A DNA stretch of 64,000 nt. Origin: Mastigias papua. Lineage: Eukaryota > Cnidaria > Scyphozoa > Rhizostomeae > Mastigiidae. The stretch spans positions 8,482,149-8,546,148 of the forward strand of contig OZ025287.1 of the NCBI GenBank assembly GCA_964019165.1, written 5' to 3'. Within the stretch, counting starts at the first letter, position 1, and each line of letters begins with the position of its first letter. Shown piece by piece: positions 1 through 15,000 of this stretch. The position numbers and the translations under genes were made by a program. The notes under the pieces are model-generated. The model did not search any database. It saw nothing but the letters and a program-made list of their open reading frames with translations, and was not told the origin of the DNA.

Positions 1-3000
1 AATTTTAAAAGTTGGTCATTTTTGGGCAAAATACCAAGGCTATAGCCTTACTTTTTGGCGAAAAATGCGTCATTTTCATCACTTTTCAATCTGCAATCAA
101 AATCAATCAATTTCAAAATTTGGTCATGTTTGGGCAAAATACCAAGGCTATAGCCTTACTGTCTGGCCAAAAATGCCTCATTTTCATCACTTTTCAATCT
201 GCAATCAAAATCAATCAATTTCAAAGTTGGTCAGTTTTGGGCAAAACACCAAGGCTATAGCCTTACTTTTTGACCAAAAATGCCTCATTTTCACCACTTT
301 TCAATCTGCAATCAAAATCAATCAATTTGAAAGTTGGTCAGTTTCGGGCAAAATACCAAGGCTATAGCCTTACTTTTTGGCCAAAAATGCCTCATTTTCA
401 TCACTTTTCAATCTGCAATCAAAATCAATCAATTTCAAAGTCGGTCATTTTGGGGCAAAATACCAAGGCTATAGCCTTACTTTTTGGCCAAAAATGCCTC
501 ATATTCATCACTTTTCAATCTGCAATCAAAATCAATCAATTTCAAAGTTGGTCAGTTTCGGGCAAAATAACAAGGCTATAGCCTTACTGTTTGGCCAAAA
601 ATGCCTCATTTTCATCACTTTTCAATCTGCAATCAAAATCAATCAATTTCAAATTTGGTCATTTTTGGGTAAAATACCAAGGCTATAGCCTTACTTTTAG
701 GCCAAAAATGCCTCATTTTCATCACTGTTCAATCTGCAATCAAAATTAATCAATTTCAAATTTGGTCATTTTTGGGCAAAATACCAAGGCTATAGCCTTA
801 CTTTTTGGCCAAAAATGCCTCATTTTCATCACTTTTCAATGTGCAATCAAACTCAATCAATTTCAAAGTTGGTCAGTTTCGGGCAAAATACCAAGGCTAT
901 AGCCTTACTGTTTGGCCAAAAATGCCTCATTTTCATCACTTTTCAATCTGCAATCAAAATCAATCAATTTCAAATTTGGTCATGTTTGGGTAAAATACTA
1001 AGGCTATAGCCTTACTTTTTGGCCAAAGATGCCTCATTTTCATCACTGTTCAATCTGCAATCAAATTAATCAATTTCAAAGTTGGTCATTTTTGTGCAAA
1101 ATACCAAGGCTATAGCCTTACTTTTTGGCCAAAAATGCCTCATTTTCATCACTTTTCAATCTGCAATCAAAATCAATCAATTTCAAATTGGGTCATTTTT
1201 GTGCAAAATACCAAGGCTATAGCCTTACTTTTTGGCCAAAAATGCCTCATTTTCATCACTTTTCAATCTGCAATCAAAATCAATCAATTTCAAATTTGGT
1301 CATTTTTGGGCAAAATACCAAGGCTATAGCCTTACTTTTTGGCCAAAAATGCCTCATTTTCACCACTTTGCAATCCGCAATCAAAATTAATCAATTTCAA
1401 ATTTGGTCATGTTTGGGCAAAATACCAAGGCTATAGCCTTACTTTTTGGCCAAAAATGCCTCATTTTCATCACTTTTCAATCTGCAATCAAAATCAATCA
1501 ATTTCAAATTGGGTCAGTTTCGGGCAAAATACCAAGGCTATAGCCTTACTGTTTGGCCAAAAATGCCTCATTTTCATCACTTTTCAATCTGCAATCAAAA
1601 TCAATCAATTTCAAATTTGGTCATTTTTGGGTAAAATACCAAGGCTATAGCCTTACTTTTAGGCCAAAAATGCCTCATTTTCATCACTTTTCAATCTGCA
1701 ATCAAAATCAATCAATTTCAAAGTTGGTCAGTTTCGGGCAAAATACCAAGGCTATAGCCTTACTGTTTGGCCAAAAATGCCTCATTTTCATCACTTTTCA
1801 ATCTGCAATCAAAATCAATCAATTTCAAATTTGGTCATTTTTGGGCAAAATACTAAGGCTATAGCCTTACTTTTTGGCCAAAGATGCCTCATTTTCATCA
1901 CTGCTCAATCTGCAATCAAAATTAATCAATTTCAAATTGAGTCATTTTTGGGCAAAATACCAAGGCTATAGCCTTACTTTTTGGCCAAAAATGCCTCATT
2001 TTCATCACTTTTCAATCTGCAATCAAAATCAATCAATTTCAAATTGGGTCATTTTTGTGCAAAATACCAAGGCTATAGCCTTACTTTTTGGCCAAAAATG
2101 CCTCATTTTCATCACTTTTCAATCTGCAATCAAAATCAATCAATTTCAAATTTGGTGATGTTTGGGCAAAATACCAAGGCTATAGCCTTACTGTTTGGCC
2201 AAAAATGCCTCATTTTTATCACTTGTCAATCTGCAATCAAAATCAATCAATTTTAAAAGTTGGTCATTTTTGGGCAAAATACCAAGGCTATAGCCTTACT
2301 TTTTGGCGAAAAATGCGTCATTTTCATCACTTTTCAATCTGCAATCAAAATCAATCAATTTCAAAATTTGGTCATGTTTGGGCAAAATACCAAGGCTATA
2401 GCCTTACTGTCTGGCCAAAAATGCCTCATTTTCATCACTTTTCAATCTGCAATCAAAATCAATCAATTTCAAAGTTGGTCAGTTTTGGGCAAAACACCAA
2501 GGCTATAGCCTTACTTTTTGACCAAAAATGCCTCATTTTCACCACTTTTCAATCTGCAATCAAAATTAATCAATTTCAAATTCGGTTATTTTTGGGCAAA
2601 ATACCAAGGCTATAGCCTTACTTTTTGGCCAAAAATGCCTCATTTTCATCACTTTTCAATCTGCAATCAAAATCACTCAATTTGAAAATGTGGTCATTTT
2701 TGGGCAAAATACCAAGGCTATAGCGTTACTTTTTGGCCAAAAATGCCTCATTTTCATCACTTTTCAATCTGCAATCAAAATCAATCAATTTCAAAATTTG
2801 GTCATGTTTGGGCAAAATACCAAGGCTATAGCCTTACTGTTTGGCCAAAAATGCCTCATTTTCATCACTTTTCAATATGCAATCAAAATCAATCAATTTC
2901 AAAGTTGGTCAGTTTTGGGCAAAACACCAAGGCTATAGCCTTACTTTTTGACCAAAAATGCCTCATTTTCACCACTTTTCAATCTGCAATCAAAATTAAT

Positions 3001-6000
3001 CAATGTCAAATTTGGTCATTTTTGGGCAAAATACCAAGGCTATAGCCTTACTTTTTGGCCAAAAATGCCTCATTTTTATCACTTTTCAATCTGCAATCAA
3101 AATCAATCAATTTTAAAATTTGGTCATTTTTGGGCAAAATACCAAGGCTATAGCCTTACTTTTTGGCCAAAAATGCCTCAGTTTCATCACTTTTCAATCT
3201 GCAATCAAAATCAATCAATTTCAAATTTGGTCATTTTTGGGCAAAATACCAAGGCTATACCCTTACTTTTTGGCCAAAAATGCCTCATTTTCATCACTTT
3301 TCAATCTGCAATCAAAATCAATCAACTTCAAAGTTGGTCAGTTTCGGGCAAAATACCAAGGCTATAGCCTTACTTTTTGGCCAAAAATGCCTCATTTTCA
3401 TCACTTTTCAATCTGCAATCAAAATTAATCAATTTCAAATTTGGTCATTTTTGGGCAAAATACCAAGGCTATAGCCTTACTTTTTGGCCAAAAATGCCTC
3501 ATTTTCATCACTTTTCAATCTGCAATGAAAATCAATCAATTTCAAATTGGGTCATTTTTGGGCAAAATACCAAGGCTATAGCCTTACTTTCTGGCCAAAA
3601 TGCCTGATTTTCATCACTTTTCAATCTGCAATCAAAATCAATCAATTTCACAGTTGGTCAGTTTCGGGCAAAATACCAAGGCTATAGCCTTACTGTTTGG
3701 CCAAAAATGCCTCATTTTCATCACTTTTCAATCCGCAATCAAAATTAATCAATTTCAAATTTGGTCATTTTTGGGCAAAATACCAAGGCTATAGCCTTAC
3801 TGTTTGGCCAAAAATGCCTCATTTTCATCACTTTTCAATCTGCAATCAAAATTAATCAATTTCAAATTTGGTCATTTTTGGGCAAAATACCAAGGCTATA
3901 GCCTTACTTTTTGGCCAAAAATGCCTCATTTTCATCACTTTTCAATCTGCAATCAAACTCAATCAATTTCAAACTTGGTCATTTTTGGGCAAAATACCAA
4001 GGCTATAGCCTTACTTTTTGGCCAAAAATGCCTCATTTTTATCACTTTTCAATCTGCAATCAAAATCAATTAATTTTAAAATTTGGTCATTTTTGGGCAA
4101 AATACCAAGGCTATAGCCTTACTTTTTGGCCAAAAATGCCTCAGTTTCATCACTTTTCAATCTGCAATCAAAATCAATCAATTTCAAAGTTGGTCATTTT
4201 TGGGCAAAATACCAAGGCTATAGCCTTACTTTTTGGCCAAAAATGCCTCATTTTCATCACTTTTCAATCTGCAATCAAAATCAATCAATTTCAAAGTTGG
4301 TCAGTTTCGGGCAAAATACCAAGGCTATAGCCTTACTGTTTGGCCAAACATGCCTCATTTTCATCACTTTTCAATCTGCAATCAAAATCAATCAATTTCA
4401 AATTTGGTCATTTTTGGGTAAAATACCAAGGCTATAGCCCTACTTTTTGGCCAAAAATGCCTCATTTTCATCACTGTTCAATCTGCAATCAAAATTAATC
4501 AATTTCAAATTTGGTCATTTTTGGGCAAAATACCAAGGCTATAGCCTTACTTTTTGGCCAAAAATGCCTCATTTTCATCACTTTTCAATCTGCAATCAAA
4601 ATCAATCAATTTCAAAATTTGGTCATGTTTGGGCAAATACCAAGGCTATAGCCTTACTGTTTGGCCAAAAATGCCTCATTTTCATCACTTTTCAATCTGC
4701 AATCAAAATCAATCAATTTCAAAGTTGGTCAGTTTTGGGCAAAACACCAAGGCTATAGCCTTACTTTTTGGCCAAAAATGCCTCATTTTCATCACTTTTC
4801 AATCTGCAATCAAAATTAATCAATTTCAAATTTGGTCATTTTTGGGCAAAATACCAAGGCTATAGCCTTACTTTTTGGCCAAAAATGCCTCATTTTCATC
4901 ACTTTTCAATCTGCAATCAAAATCAATCAATTTCAAACTTGGTCATTTTTGGGCAAAATACCAAGGCTATAGCCTTACTTTTTGGCCAAACATGCCTCAT
5001 TTTCATCACTTTTCAATCTGCAATCAAAATCAATCAATTTCAAAGTTGGTCATTTTTGGGCAAAATACCAAGGCTATAGCCTTACTTGTTGGCCAAAAAT
5101 GCCTCATTTTCATCACTTTTCAATCTGCAATCAAAATCAATCAATTTCAAAGTTGGTCAGATTTGGGCAAAACACCAAGGCTATAGCCTTACTGTTTGGC
5201 CAAAAATGCGTCATTTTCATCACTTTTCAATCTGCAATCAAAATTAATCAATTTCAAATTTGGTCATTTTTGGGCAAAATACCAAGGCTATAGCCTTACT
5301 TTTTGGCCAAAAATGCCTCATTTTCATCACTTTTCAATCTGCAATCATCCTCAATCAATTTCAAACTTGGTCATTTTTGGGCAAAATACCAAGGCTATAG
5401 CCTTACTGTTTGGCCAAAAATGCTTCATTTTTATCACGTTTCAATCTGCAATCAAGATCAATCAATTTCAAATTTGGTCAGTTTCGGGCAAAATACCAAG
5501 GCTATAGCCTTACTGTTTGGCCAAAAATGCCTCATTTTCATCACTTTTCAATCTGCAATCAAAATCAATCAATTTCAAATTTGGTCATTTTTGGGTAAAA
5601 TACCAAGGCTATAGCCTTACTTTTTGGCCAAAAATGCCTCATTTTCATCACTTTTCAATCTGCAATCAAAATTAATCAATGTCAAATTTGGTCATTTTTG
5701 GGCAAAATACCAAGGCTATAGCCTTACTTTTTGGCCAAAAATGCCTCATTTTCATCACTTTTCAATCTGCAATCAAACTCAATCAATTTCAAATTGGGTC
5801 ATTTTTGGGCAAAATACCAAGGCTATAGCCGTACTTTTTGGCCAAAAATGCCTCATTTTTATCACTTTTCAATCTGCAATCAAAATCAATCAATTTCAAA
5901 TTTGGTCATTTTTGGGCAAAATACCAAGGCTATAGCCTTACTTTTTGGCCAAAAATGCCTCATTTTCATCACTTTTCAATCTGCAATCAAAATCAATCAA

Positions 6001-9000
6001 TTTCAAAGTTGGTCAGTTTCGGGCAAAATACCAAGGCTATAGCCTTACTGTTTGGCCAAAAATGCCTCATTTTCATCACTTTTCAATCTGCAATCAAAAT
6101 CAATCAATTTCAAATTTGGTCATTTTTGGGTAAAATACCAAGGCTATAGCCTTACTTTTTGGCCAAAAATGCCTCATTTTCATCACTTTTCAATCTGCAA
6201 TCAAAATTAATCAATGTCAAATTTGGTCATTTTTGGGCAAAATACCAAGGCTATAGCCTTTACTTGTTGGCCAAAAATGCCTCATTTTCATCACTTTTCA
6301 ATCTGCAATCAAAATCAATCAATTTCAAAGTTGGTCAGATTTGGGCAAAACACCAAGGCTATAGCCTTACTGTTTGGCCAAAAATGCGTCATTTTCATCA
6401 CTTTTCAATCTGCAATCAAAATTAATCAATTTCAAATTTGGTCATTTTTGGGCAAAATACCAAGGCTATAGCCTTACTTTTTGGCCAAAAATGCCTCATT
6501 TTCATCACTTTTCAATCTGCAATCATCCTCAATCAATTTCAAACTTGGTCATTTTTGGGCAAAATACCAAGGCTATAGCCTTACTGTTTGGCCAAAAATG
6601 CTTCATTTTTATCACGTTTCAATCTGCAATCAAGATCAATCAATTTCAAATTTGGTCAGTTTCGGGCAAAATACCAAGGCTATAGCCTTACTGTTTGGCC
6701 AAAAATGCCTCATTTTCATCACTTGTTCAATCTGCAATCAAAATTAATCAATTTCAAATTTGGTCATTTTTGGGCAAAATACCAAGGCTATAGCCTTACT
6801 TTTTGGTCAAAAATGCCTCATTTTCATCACTTTTCAATCTGCAATCAAACTCAATCAATTTCAAACTTGGTCATTTTTGGGCAAAATACCAAGGCTATAG
6901 CCTTACTTTTTGGCCAAAAATGCCTCATTTTTATCACTTTTCAATCTGCAATCAAAATCAATCAATTTCAAATTTGGTGATTTTTGGGCAAAATACCAAG
7001 GCTATAGCCTTACTTTTTGGCCAAAAATGCCTCATTTTCATCACTTTTCAATCTGCAATCAAAATCAATCAATTTCACAGTTGGTCAGTTTCGGGCAAAA
7101 TACCAAGGCTATAGCCTTACTGTTTGGCCAAAAATGCCTCATTTTCATCACTTGTCAATCTGGAATCAAAATTAATCAATTTCAAATTTGGTCATTTTTG
7201 GGCAAAATACCAAGGCTATAGCCTTACTTTTGGCCAAAAATGCCTCATTTTCATCACTTTTCAATCTGCAATCAAAATCAATCAATTTCAAAGTTGGTCA
7301 GTTTCGGGCAAAATACCAAGGCTATAGCCTTACTGTTTGGCCAAAAATGCCTCATTTTCATCACTTTTCAATCTGCAATCAAAATCAATCAATTTCAAAT
7401 TTGGTCATTTTTGGGTAAAATACCAAGGCTATAGCCTTACTTTTTGGCCAAAAATGCCTCATTTTCATCACTGTTCAATCTGCAATCAAAATTAATCACT
7501 TTCAAATTTGGTCATTTTTGGGCAAAATACCAAGGCTATAGCCTTACTTTTTGGCCAAAAATGCCTTATTTTCATCACTTTTCAATCTGCAATCAAAATC
7601 AATCAATTTCAAATTGGGTCATTTTTGTGCAAAATACCAAGGCTATAGCCTTACTTTGTGGCCAAAAATGCCTCATTTTCATCACTTTTCAATCTGCAAT
7701 CAAAATCAATCAATTTCAAATTTGGTCATTTTTGGGCAAAATACCAAGGCTATAGCCTTACTGTTTGGCCAAAAATGCCTCATTTTCATCACTTTTCAAT
7801 CTGCAATCAAAATCAATCAATTTCAAATTTGGTCATTTTTGGGCAAAATACCAAGGCTATAGCCTTAGTTTTTGGCCAAAAATGCCTCATTTTCATCACT
7901 GTTCAATCTGCAATCAAAATTAATCAATTTCAAATTTGGTCATTTTTGGGCAAACTAGCAAAGCTATAGCCTTACTTTTTGGCCAAAAATGCCTCATTTT
8001 CATCACTTTTCAATCTGCAATCAAAATCAATCAATTTCACATTGGGTCATTTTTGTGCAAAATACCAAGGCTATAGCCTTACTTTTTGGCCAAAAATGCC
8101 TCATTTTCATCACTTTTCAATCTGCAATCAAAATCAATCAATTTCAAATTTGGTCATTTTTGGGTAAAATACCAAGGCTATAGCCTTACTGTTTGGCCAA
8201 AAATGCCTCATTTTCATCACTTTTCAATCTGCAATCAAACTCAATCAATTTCAAACTTGGTCATTTTTGGGCAAAATACCAAGGCTATAGCCTTACTTTT
8301 TGGCCAAAAATGCTTCAGTTTTATCACGTTTCAATCTGCAATCAAGATCAATCAATTTCAAATTTGGTCACTTTTGGGCAAAATACCAAGGCTATAGCCT
8401 TACTTGTTGGCCAAACATGCCTCATTTTCATCACTTTTCAATCTGCAATCAAAATCAATCAATTTCAAAGTTGGTCATTTTTGGGCAAAATACCAAGGCT
8501 ATAGCCTTACTTTTTGGCCAAAAATGCCTCATTTTCATCACTTTTCAATCTGCAATCAAAATCAATCAATTTCAAAGTTGGTCAGATTTGGGCAAAACAC
8601 CAAGGCTATAGCCTTACTGTTTGGCCAAAAATGCCTCATTTTCATCACTTTTCAATCTGCAATCAAAATTAATCAATTTCAAATTTGGTCAGTTTTGGGC
8701 AAAATACCAAGGCTATAGCCTTACTTTTTGGCCAAAAATGCCTCATTTTCATCACTTTTCAATCTGCAATCAACCTCAATCAATTTCAAACTTGGTCATT
8801 TTTGGGCAAAATACCAAGGCTATAGCCTTACTGTTTGGCCAAAAATGCTTCATTTTTATCACGTTTCAATCTGCAATCAAGATCAATCAATTTCAAATTT
8901 GGTCCTTTTTGGGCAAAATACCAAGGCTATAGCCTTACTTTTTGGCCAAACATGCCTCATTTTCATCACTTTTCAATCTGCAATCAAACTCAATCATTTT

Positions 9001-12000
9001 CACATTGGGTCATTTTTGTGCAAAATACCAAGGCTATAGCCTTACTTTTTGGCCAAAAATGCCTCATTTTCATCACTTTTCAATCTGCAATCAAAATCAA
9101 TCAATTTCAAATTTGGTCATTTTTGGGTAAAATACCAAGGCTATAGCCTTACTGTTTGGCCAAAAATGCCTCATTTTCATCACTTTTCAATCTGCAATCA
9201 AACTCAATCAATTTCAAATTTGGTCATTTTTGGGCAAAATACCAAGGCTATAGCCTTACTTTTTGGCCAAAAATGCTTCAGTGTTATCACGTTTCAATCT
9301 GCAATCAAGATCAATCAATTTCAAATTTGGTCATTTTTGGGCAAAATACCAAGGCTATAGCCTTACTGTTTGGCCAAAAATGCCTCATTTTCATCACTTG
9401 TCAATCTGCAATCAAAATCAATCAATTTCAAATTGGGTCATTTTTGGGCAAAATACCAAGGCTATAGCCTTACTGTTTGGCCAAAAATGCTTCATTTTTA
9501 TCACGTTTCAATCTGCAATCAAGATCAATCAATTTCAAATTTGGTCATTTTTGGGCAAAATACCAAGGCTATAGCCTTACTTTTTGGCCAAAAATGCCTC
9601 ATTTTCATCACTTTTCAATCTGCAATCAAAATCAATCAATTTCAAAGTTGGTCAGTTTCGGGCGAAATACCAAGGCTATAGCCTTACTGTTTGGCCAAAA
9701 ATGCCTCATTTTCATCACTTTTCAATCTGCAATCAAAATAAATCAATTTCAAATTTGGTCATTTTTGGGTAAAATACCAAGGCTATAGCCTTACTTTTTG
9801 GCCAAAAATGCCTCATTTTCATCACTGTTCAATCTGCAATCAAAATTAATCACTTTCAAATTTGGTCATTTTTGGGCAAAATACCAAGGCTATAGCCTTA
9901 CTTTTTGGCCAAAAATGCCTTATTTTCATCACTTTTCAATCTGCAATCAAAATCAATCAATTTCAAATTGGGTCATTTTTGTGCAAAATACCAAGGCTAT
10001 AGCCTTACTTTTTGGCCAAAAATGCCTCATTTTCATCACTTTTCAATCTGCAATCAAAATCAATCAATTTCAAATTTGGTCATTTTTGGGCAAAATACCA
10101 AGGCTATAGCCTTACTGTTTGGCCAAAAATGCCTCATTTTCATCACTTTTCAATCTGCAATCAAACTCAATCAATTTCAAACTTGGTCATTTTTGGTCAA
10201 AATACCAAGGCTATAGCCTTACTTTTTGGCCAAAAATGCTTCAGTTTTATCACGTTTCAATCTGCAATCAAGATCAATCAATTTCAAATTTGGTCATTTG
10301 TGGGCAAAATACCAAGGCTATAGCCTTACTTTTTGGCCAAACATGCCTCATTTTCATCACTTTTCAATCTGCAATCAAAATCAATCAATTTCAAAGTTGG
10401 TCATTTTTGGGCAAAATACCAAGGCTATAGCCTTACTTTTTGGCCAAAAATGCCTCATTTTCATCACTTTTCAATCTGCAATCAAAATCAATCATTTTCA
10501 CATTGGGTCATTTTTGTGCAAAATACCAAGGCTATAGCCTTACTTTTTGGCCAAAAATGCCTCATTTTCATCACTTTTCAATCTGCAATCAAAATCAATC
10601 AATTTCAAATTTGGTCATTTTTGGGTAAAATACCAAGGCTATAGCCTTACTGTTTGGCCAAAAATGCCTCATTTTCATCACTTTTCAATCTGCAATCAAA
10701 CTCAATCAATTTCAAACTTGGTCATTTTTGGGCAAAATACCAAGGCTATAGCCTTACTTTTTGGCCAAGAATGCTTCAGTTTTATCACGTTTCAATCTGC
10801 AATCAAGATCAATCAATTTCAAATTTGGTCATTTTTGGGCAAAATACCAAGGCTATAGCCTTACCTTTTGGCCAAACATGCCTCATTTTCATCACTTTTC
10901 AATCTGCAATCAAAATCAATCAATTTCAAAGTTGGTCATTTTTGGGCAAAATACCAAGGCTATAGCCTTACTTTTTGGCCAAAAATGCCTCATTTTCATC
11001 ACTTTTCAATCTGCAATCAAAATCAATCAATTTCAAAGTTGGTCAGATTTGGGCAAAACACCAAGGCTATAGCCTTACTGTTTGGCCAAAAATGCCTCAT
11101 TTTCATCACTTTTCAATCTGCAATCAAAATTAATCAATGTCAAATTTGGTCATTTTTGGGCAAAATACCAAGGCTATAGCCTTACTTTTTGGCCAAAAAT
11201 GCCTCATTTTCATCACTTTTCAATCTGCAATCAACCTCAATCAATTTCAAACTTGGTCATTTTTGGGCAAAATACCAAGGCTATAGCCTTACTGTTTGGC
11301 CAAACATGCTTCATTTTTATCACGTTTCAATCTGCAATCAAGATCAATCAATTTCAAATTTGGTCATTTTTGGGCAAAATACCAAGGCTATAGCCTTACT
11401 TTTTGGCCAAAAATGCCTCATTTTCATCACTTTTCAATCTGCAATCAAAATCAATCAATTTCAAATTTGGTCATTTTTGGGTAAAATACCAAGGCTATAG
11501 CCTTACTTTTTGGCCAACAATGCCTCATTTTCATCACTTTTCAATCTGCAATCAAAATTAATCAATTTCAAATTTGGTGATTTTTGGGCAAAATACCAAG
11601 GCTATAGCCTTACTTTTTGGCCAAAAATGCCTCATTTTCATCACTTTTCAATCTGCAATCAAACTCAATCAATTTCAAATTGGGTCATTTTTGGGCAAAA
11701 TACCAAGGGTATAGCCTTACTTTTTGGCCAAAAATGCCTCATTTTTATCACTGTTCAATCTGCAATCAAAATCAATCAATTTCAAATTTGGTCATTTTTG
11801 GGCAAAATACCAAGGCTATAGCCTTACTTTTTGGCCAAAAATGCCTCATTTTCATCACTTTTCAATCTGCAATCAAAATCAATCAATTTCAAAGTTGGTC
11901 AGTTTCGGGCAAAATACCAAGGCTATAGCCTTACTGTTTGGCCAAAAATGCCTCATTTTCATCACTTTTCAATCTGCAATCAAAATGAATCAATTTCAAA

Positions 12001-15000
12001 TTTGGTCATTTTTGGATAAAATACCAAGGCTATAGCCTTACTGTTTGGCCAAAAATGCCTCATTTTCATCACTGTTCAATCTGCAATCAAAATTAATCAA
12101 TTTCAAATTTGGTCATTTTTGGGCAAAATACCAAGGCTATAGCCTTACTTTTTGGTCAAAAATGCCTCATTTTCATCACTTTTCAATCTGCAATCAAACT
12201 CAATCAATTTCAAACTTGGTCATTTTTGGGCAAAATACCAAGGCTATAGCCTTACTTTTTGGCCAAAAATGCCTCATTTTTATCACTTTTCAATCTGCAA
12301 TCAAAATCAATCAATTTCAAATTTGGTCAGTTTTGGGCAAAATACCAAGGCTATAGCCTTACTTTTTGGCCAAAAATGCCTCATTTTCATCACTTTTCAA
12401 TCTGCAATCAAAATCAATCAATTTCAAACTTGGTCATTTGTGGGCAAAATACCAAGGCTATAGCCTTACTTTTTGGCCAAAAATCCCTCATTTTCATCAC
12501 TTTTCAATCTGGAATCAAAATTAATCAATTTCAAATTTGGTCATTTTTGGGCAAAATACCAAGGCTATAGCCTTACTTTTTGGCCAAAAATGCCTCATTT
12601 TCATCACTTTTCAATCTGCAATGAAAATCAATCAATTTCAAAGTTGGTCAGTTTCGGGCAAAATACCAAGGCTATAGCCTTACTGTGTGGCCAAAAATGC
12701 CTCATTTTCATCACTTTTCAATCTGCAATCAAAATCAATCAATTTCAAATTTGGTCATTTTTGGGTAAAATACCAAGGCTATAGCCTTACTGTTTGGCCA
12801 AAAATGCCTCATTTTCATCACTTTTCAATCTGCAATCAAAATCAATCAATTTCAAATTTGGTCAGTTTTGGGCAAAATAGCAAGGCTATAGTCTTACTTT
12901 TTGGCCAAAAATGCCTCATTTTCATCACTTTTCAATCTGCAATCAAAATTAATCAATTTCAAATTTGGTCATTTGTGGGCAAAATACCAAGGCTATAGCC
13001 TTACTGTTTGGCCAAAAATGCCTCATTGTCATCACTTTTCAATCTGCAATCAAAATCAATCAATTTCAACTTTGGTCAGTTTTGGGCAAAACAGCAAGGC
13101 TATAGTCTTACTTTTTGGCCAAAAATGCCTCATTTTCATCACTTTTCAATCTGCAATCAAAATTAATCAATTTCAAATTTGGTCATTTTTGGGCAAAATA
13201 CCAAGGCTATAGCCTTACTTTTTGGCCAAAAATGCCTCATTTTCATCACTTTTCAATCTGGAATCAAAATTAATCAATTTCAAATTTGGTCATTTTTGGG
13301 CAAAATACCACGGCTATAGCCTTACTTTTTGGCCAAAAATGCCTCATTGTCATCACTTTTCAATCTGCAATCAAACTCAATCAATTTCAAATTTGGTCAT
13401 GTTTGGGCAAAATACCAAGGCTATAGCCTTACTTTTTGGCCAAAAATGCCTCATCTTCATCACTTTTCAATCTGCAATCAAAATCAATCAATTTCACATT
13501 GGGTCATTTTTGTGCAAAATACCAAGGCTATAGCCTTACTTTTTGGCCAAAAATGCCTCATTTTCATCACTTTTCAATCTGCAATCAAAATCAATCAATT
13601 TCAAACTTGGTCATTTGTGGGCAAAATACCAAGGCTATAGCCTTACTGTTTGGCCAAACATGCCTCATTTTCATCACTTTTCAATCTGCAATCAAAATCA
13701 ATCAATATCAAATGTGGTCAGTTTTGGGCAAAATACCAAGGCTATAGCCTTACTTTTTGGCGAAAAATGCCTCATTTTCATCACTTTTCCATCTGCAATC
13801 AAAATCAATCAATTTCAAATTGGGTCATTTTTGGGCAAAATACCAAGGCTATAGCCTTACTTTTTGGCCAAAAATGCCTCATTTTCATCACTTTTCAATC
13901 TGCAATCAAAGTCAATCAATTTCAAATTTGGTCATTTTTGGGCAAAATACCAAGGCTATAGCCTTACTTTTTGGCCAAACATGCCTCATTTTCATCACTT
14001 TTCAATCTGCAATCAAAATTAATCAATTTCAAATTTGGTCATTTTTGGGCAAAATACCAAGGCTATAGCCTTACTGTTTGGCCAAAAATGCCTCATTTTC
14101 ATCACTTGTCAATCTGCAATCAAAATCAATCAATTTCAAATTTGGTCAGTTTTGGGCAAAATACCAAGGCTATAGCCTTACTTTTTGGCCAAAAATGCCT
14201 CATTTTCATCACTTTTCAATCTGCAATCAAAATTAATCAATTTCAAATTTGGTCATTTTTGGGCAAAATACCAAGGCTATAGCCTTACTTTTTGGCCAAA
14301 AATGCCTCATTTTCATCACTTTTCAATCTGCAATCAAACTCAATCAATTTCAAATTGGGTCATTTTTGGGCAAAATACCAAGGGTATAGCCTTACTTTTT
14401 GGCCAAAAATGCCTCATTTTTATCACTTTTGAATCTGCAATCAAAATCAATCAACTTCAAATTTGGTCATTTTTGGGCAAAATACCAAGGCTATAGCCTT
14501 ACTTTTTGGCCAAAAATGCCTCATTTTCATCACTTTTCAATCTGCAATCAAAATCAATCAATTTCAAATTTGGTCAGTTTCGGGCAAAATACCAAGGCTA
14601 TAGCCTTACTGTTTGGCCAAAAATGCCTCATTTTCATCACTTTTCAATCTGCAATCAAAATGAATCAATTTCAAATTTGGTCATTTTTGGATAAAATACC
14701 AAGGCTATAGCCTTACTGTTTGGCCAAAAATGCCTCATTTTCATCACTGTTCAATCTGCAATCAAAATTAATCAATTTCAAATTTGGTCATGTTTGGGCA
14801 AAATACCAAGGCTATAGCCTTACTTTTTGGTCAAAAATGCCTCATTTTCATCACTTTTCAATCTGCAATCAAACTCACTCAATTTCAAATTTGGTCAGTT
14901 TTGGGCAAAATACCAAGGCTATAGCCTTACTTTTTGGCCAAAAATGCCTCATTTTTATCACTTTTCAATCTGCAATCAAAATCAATCAATTTCAAATTTG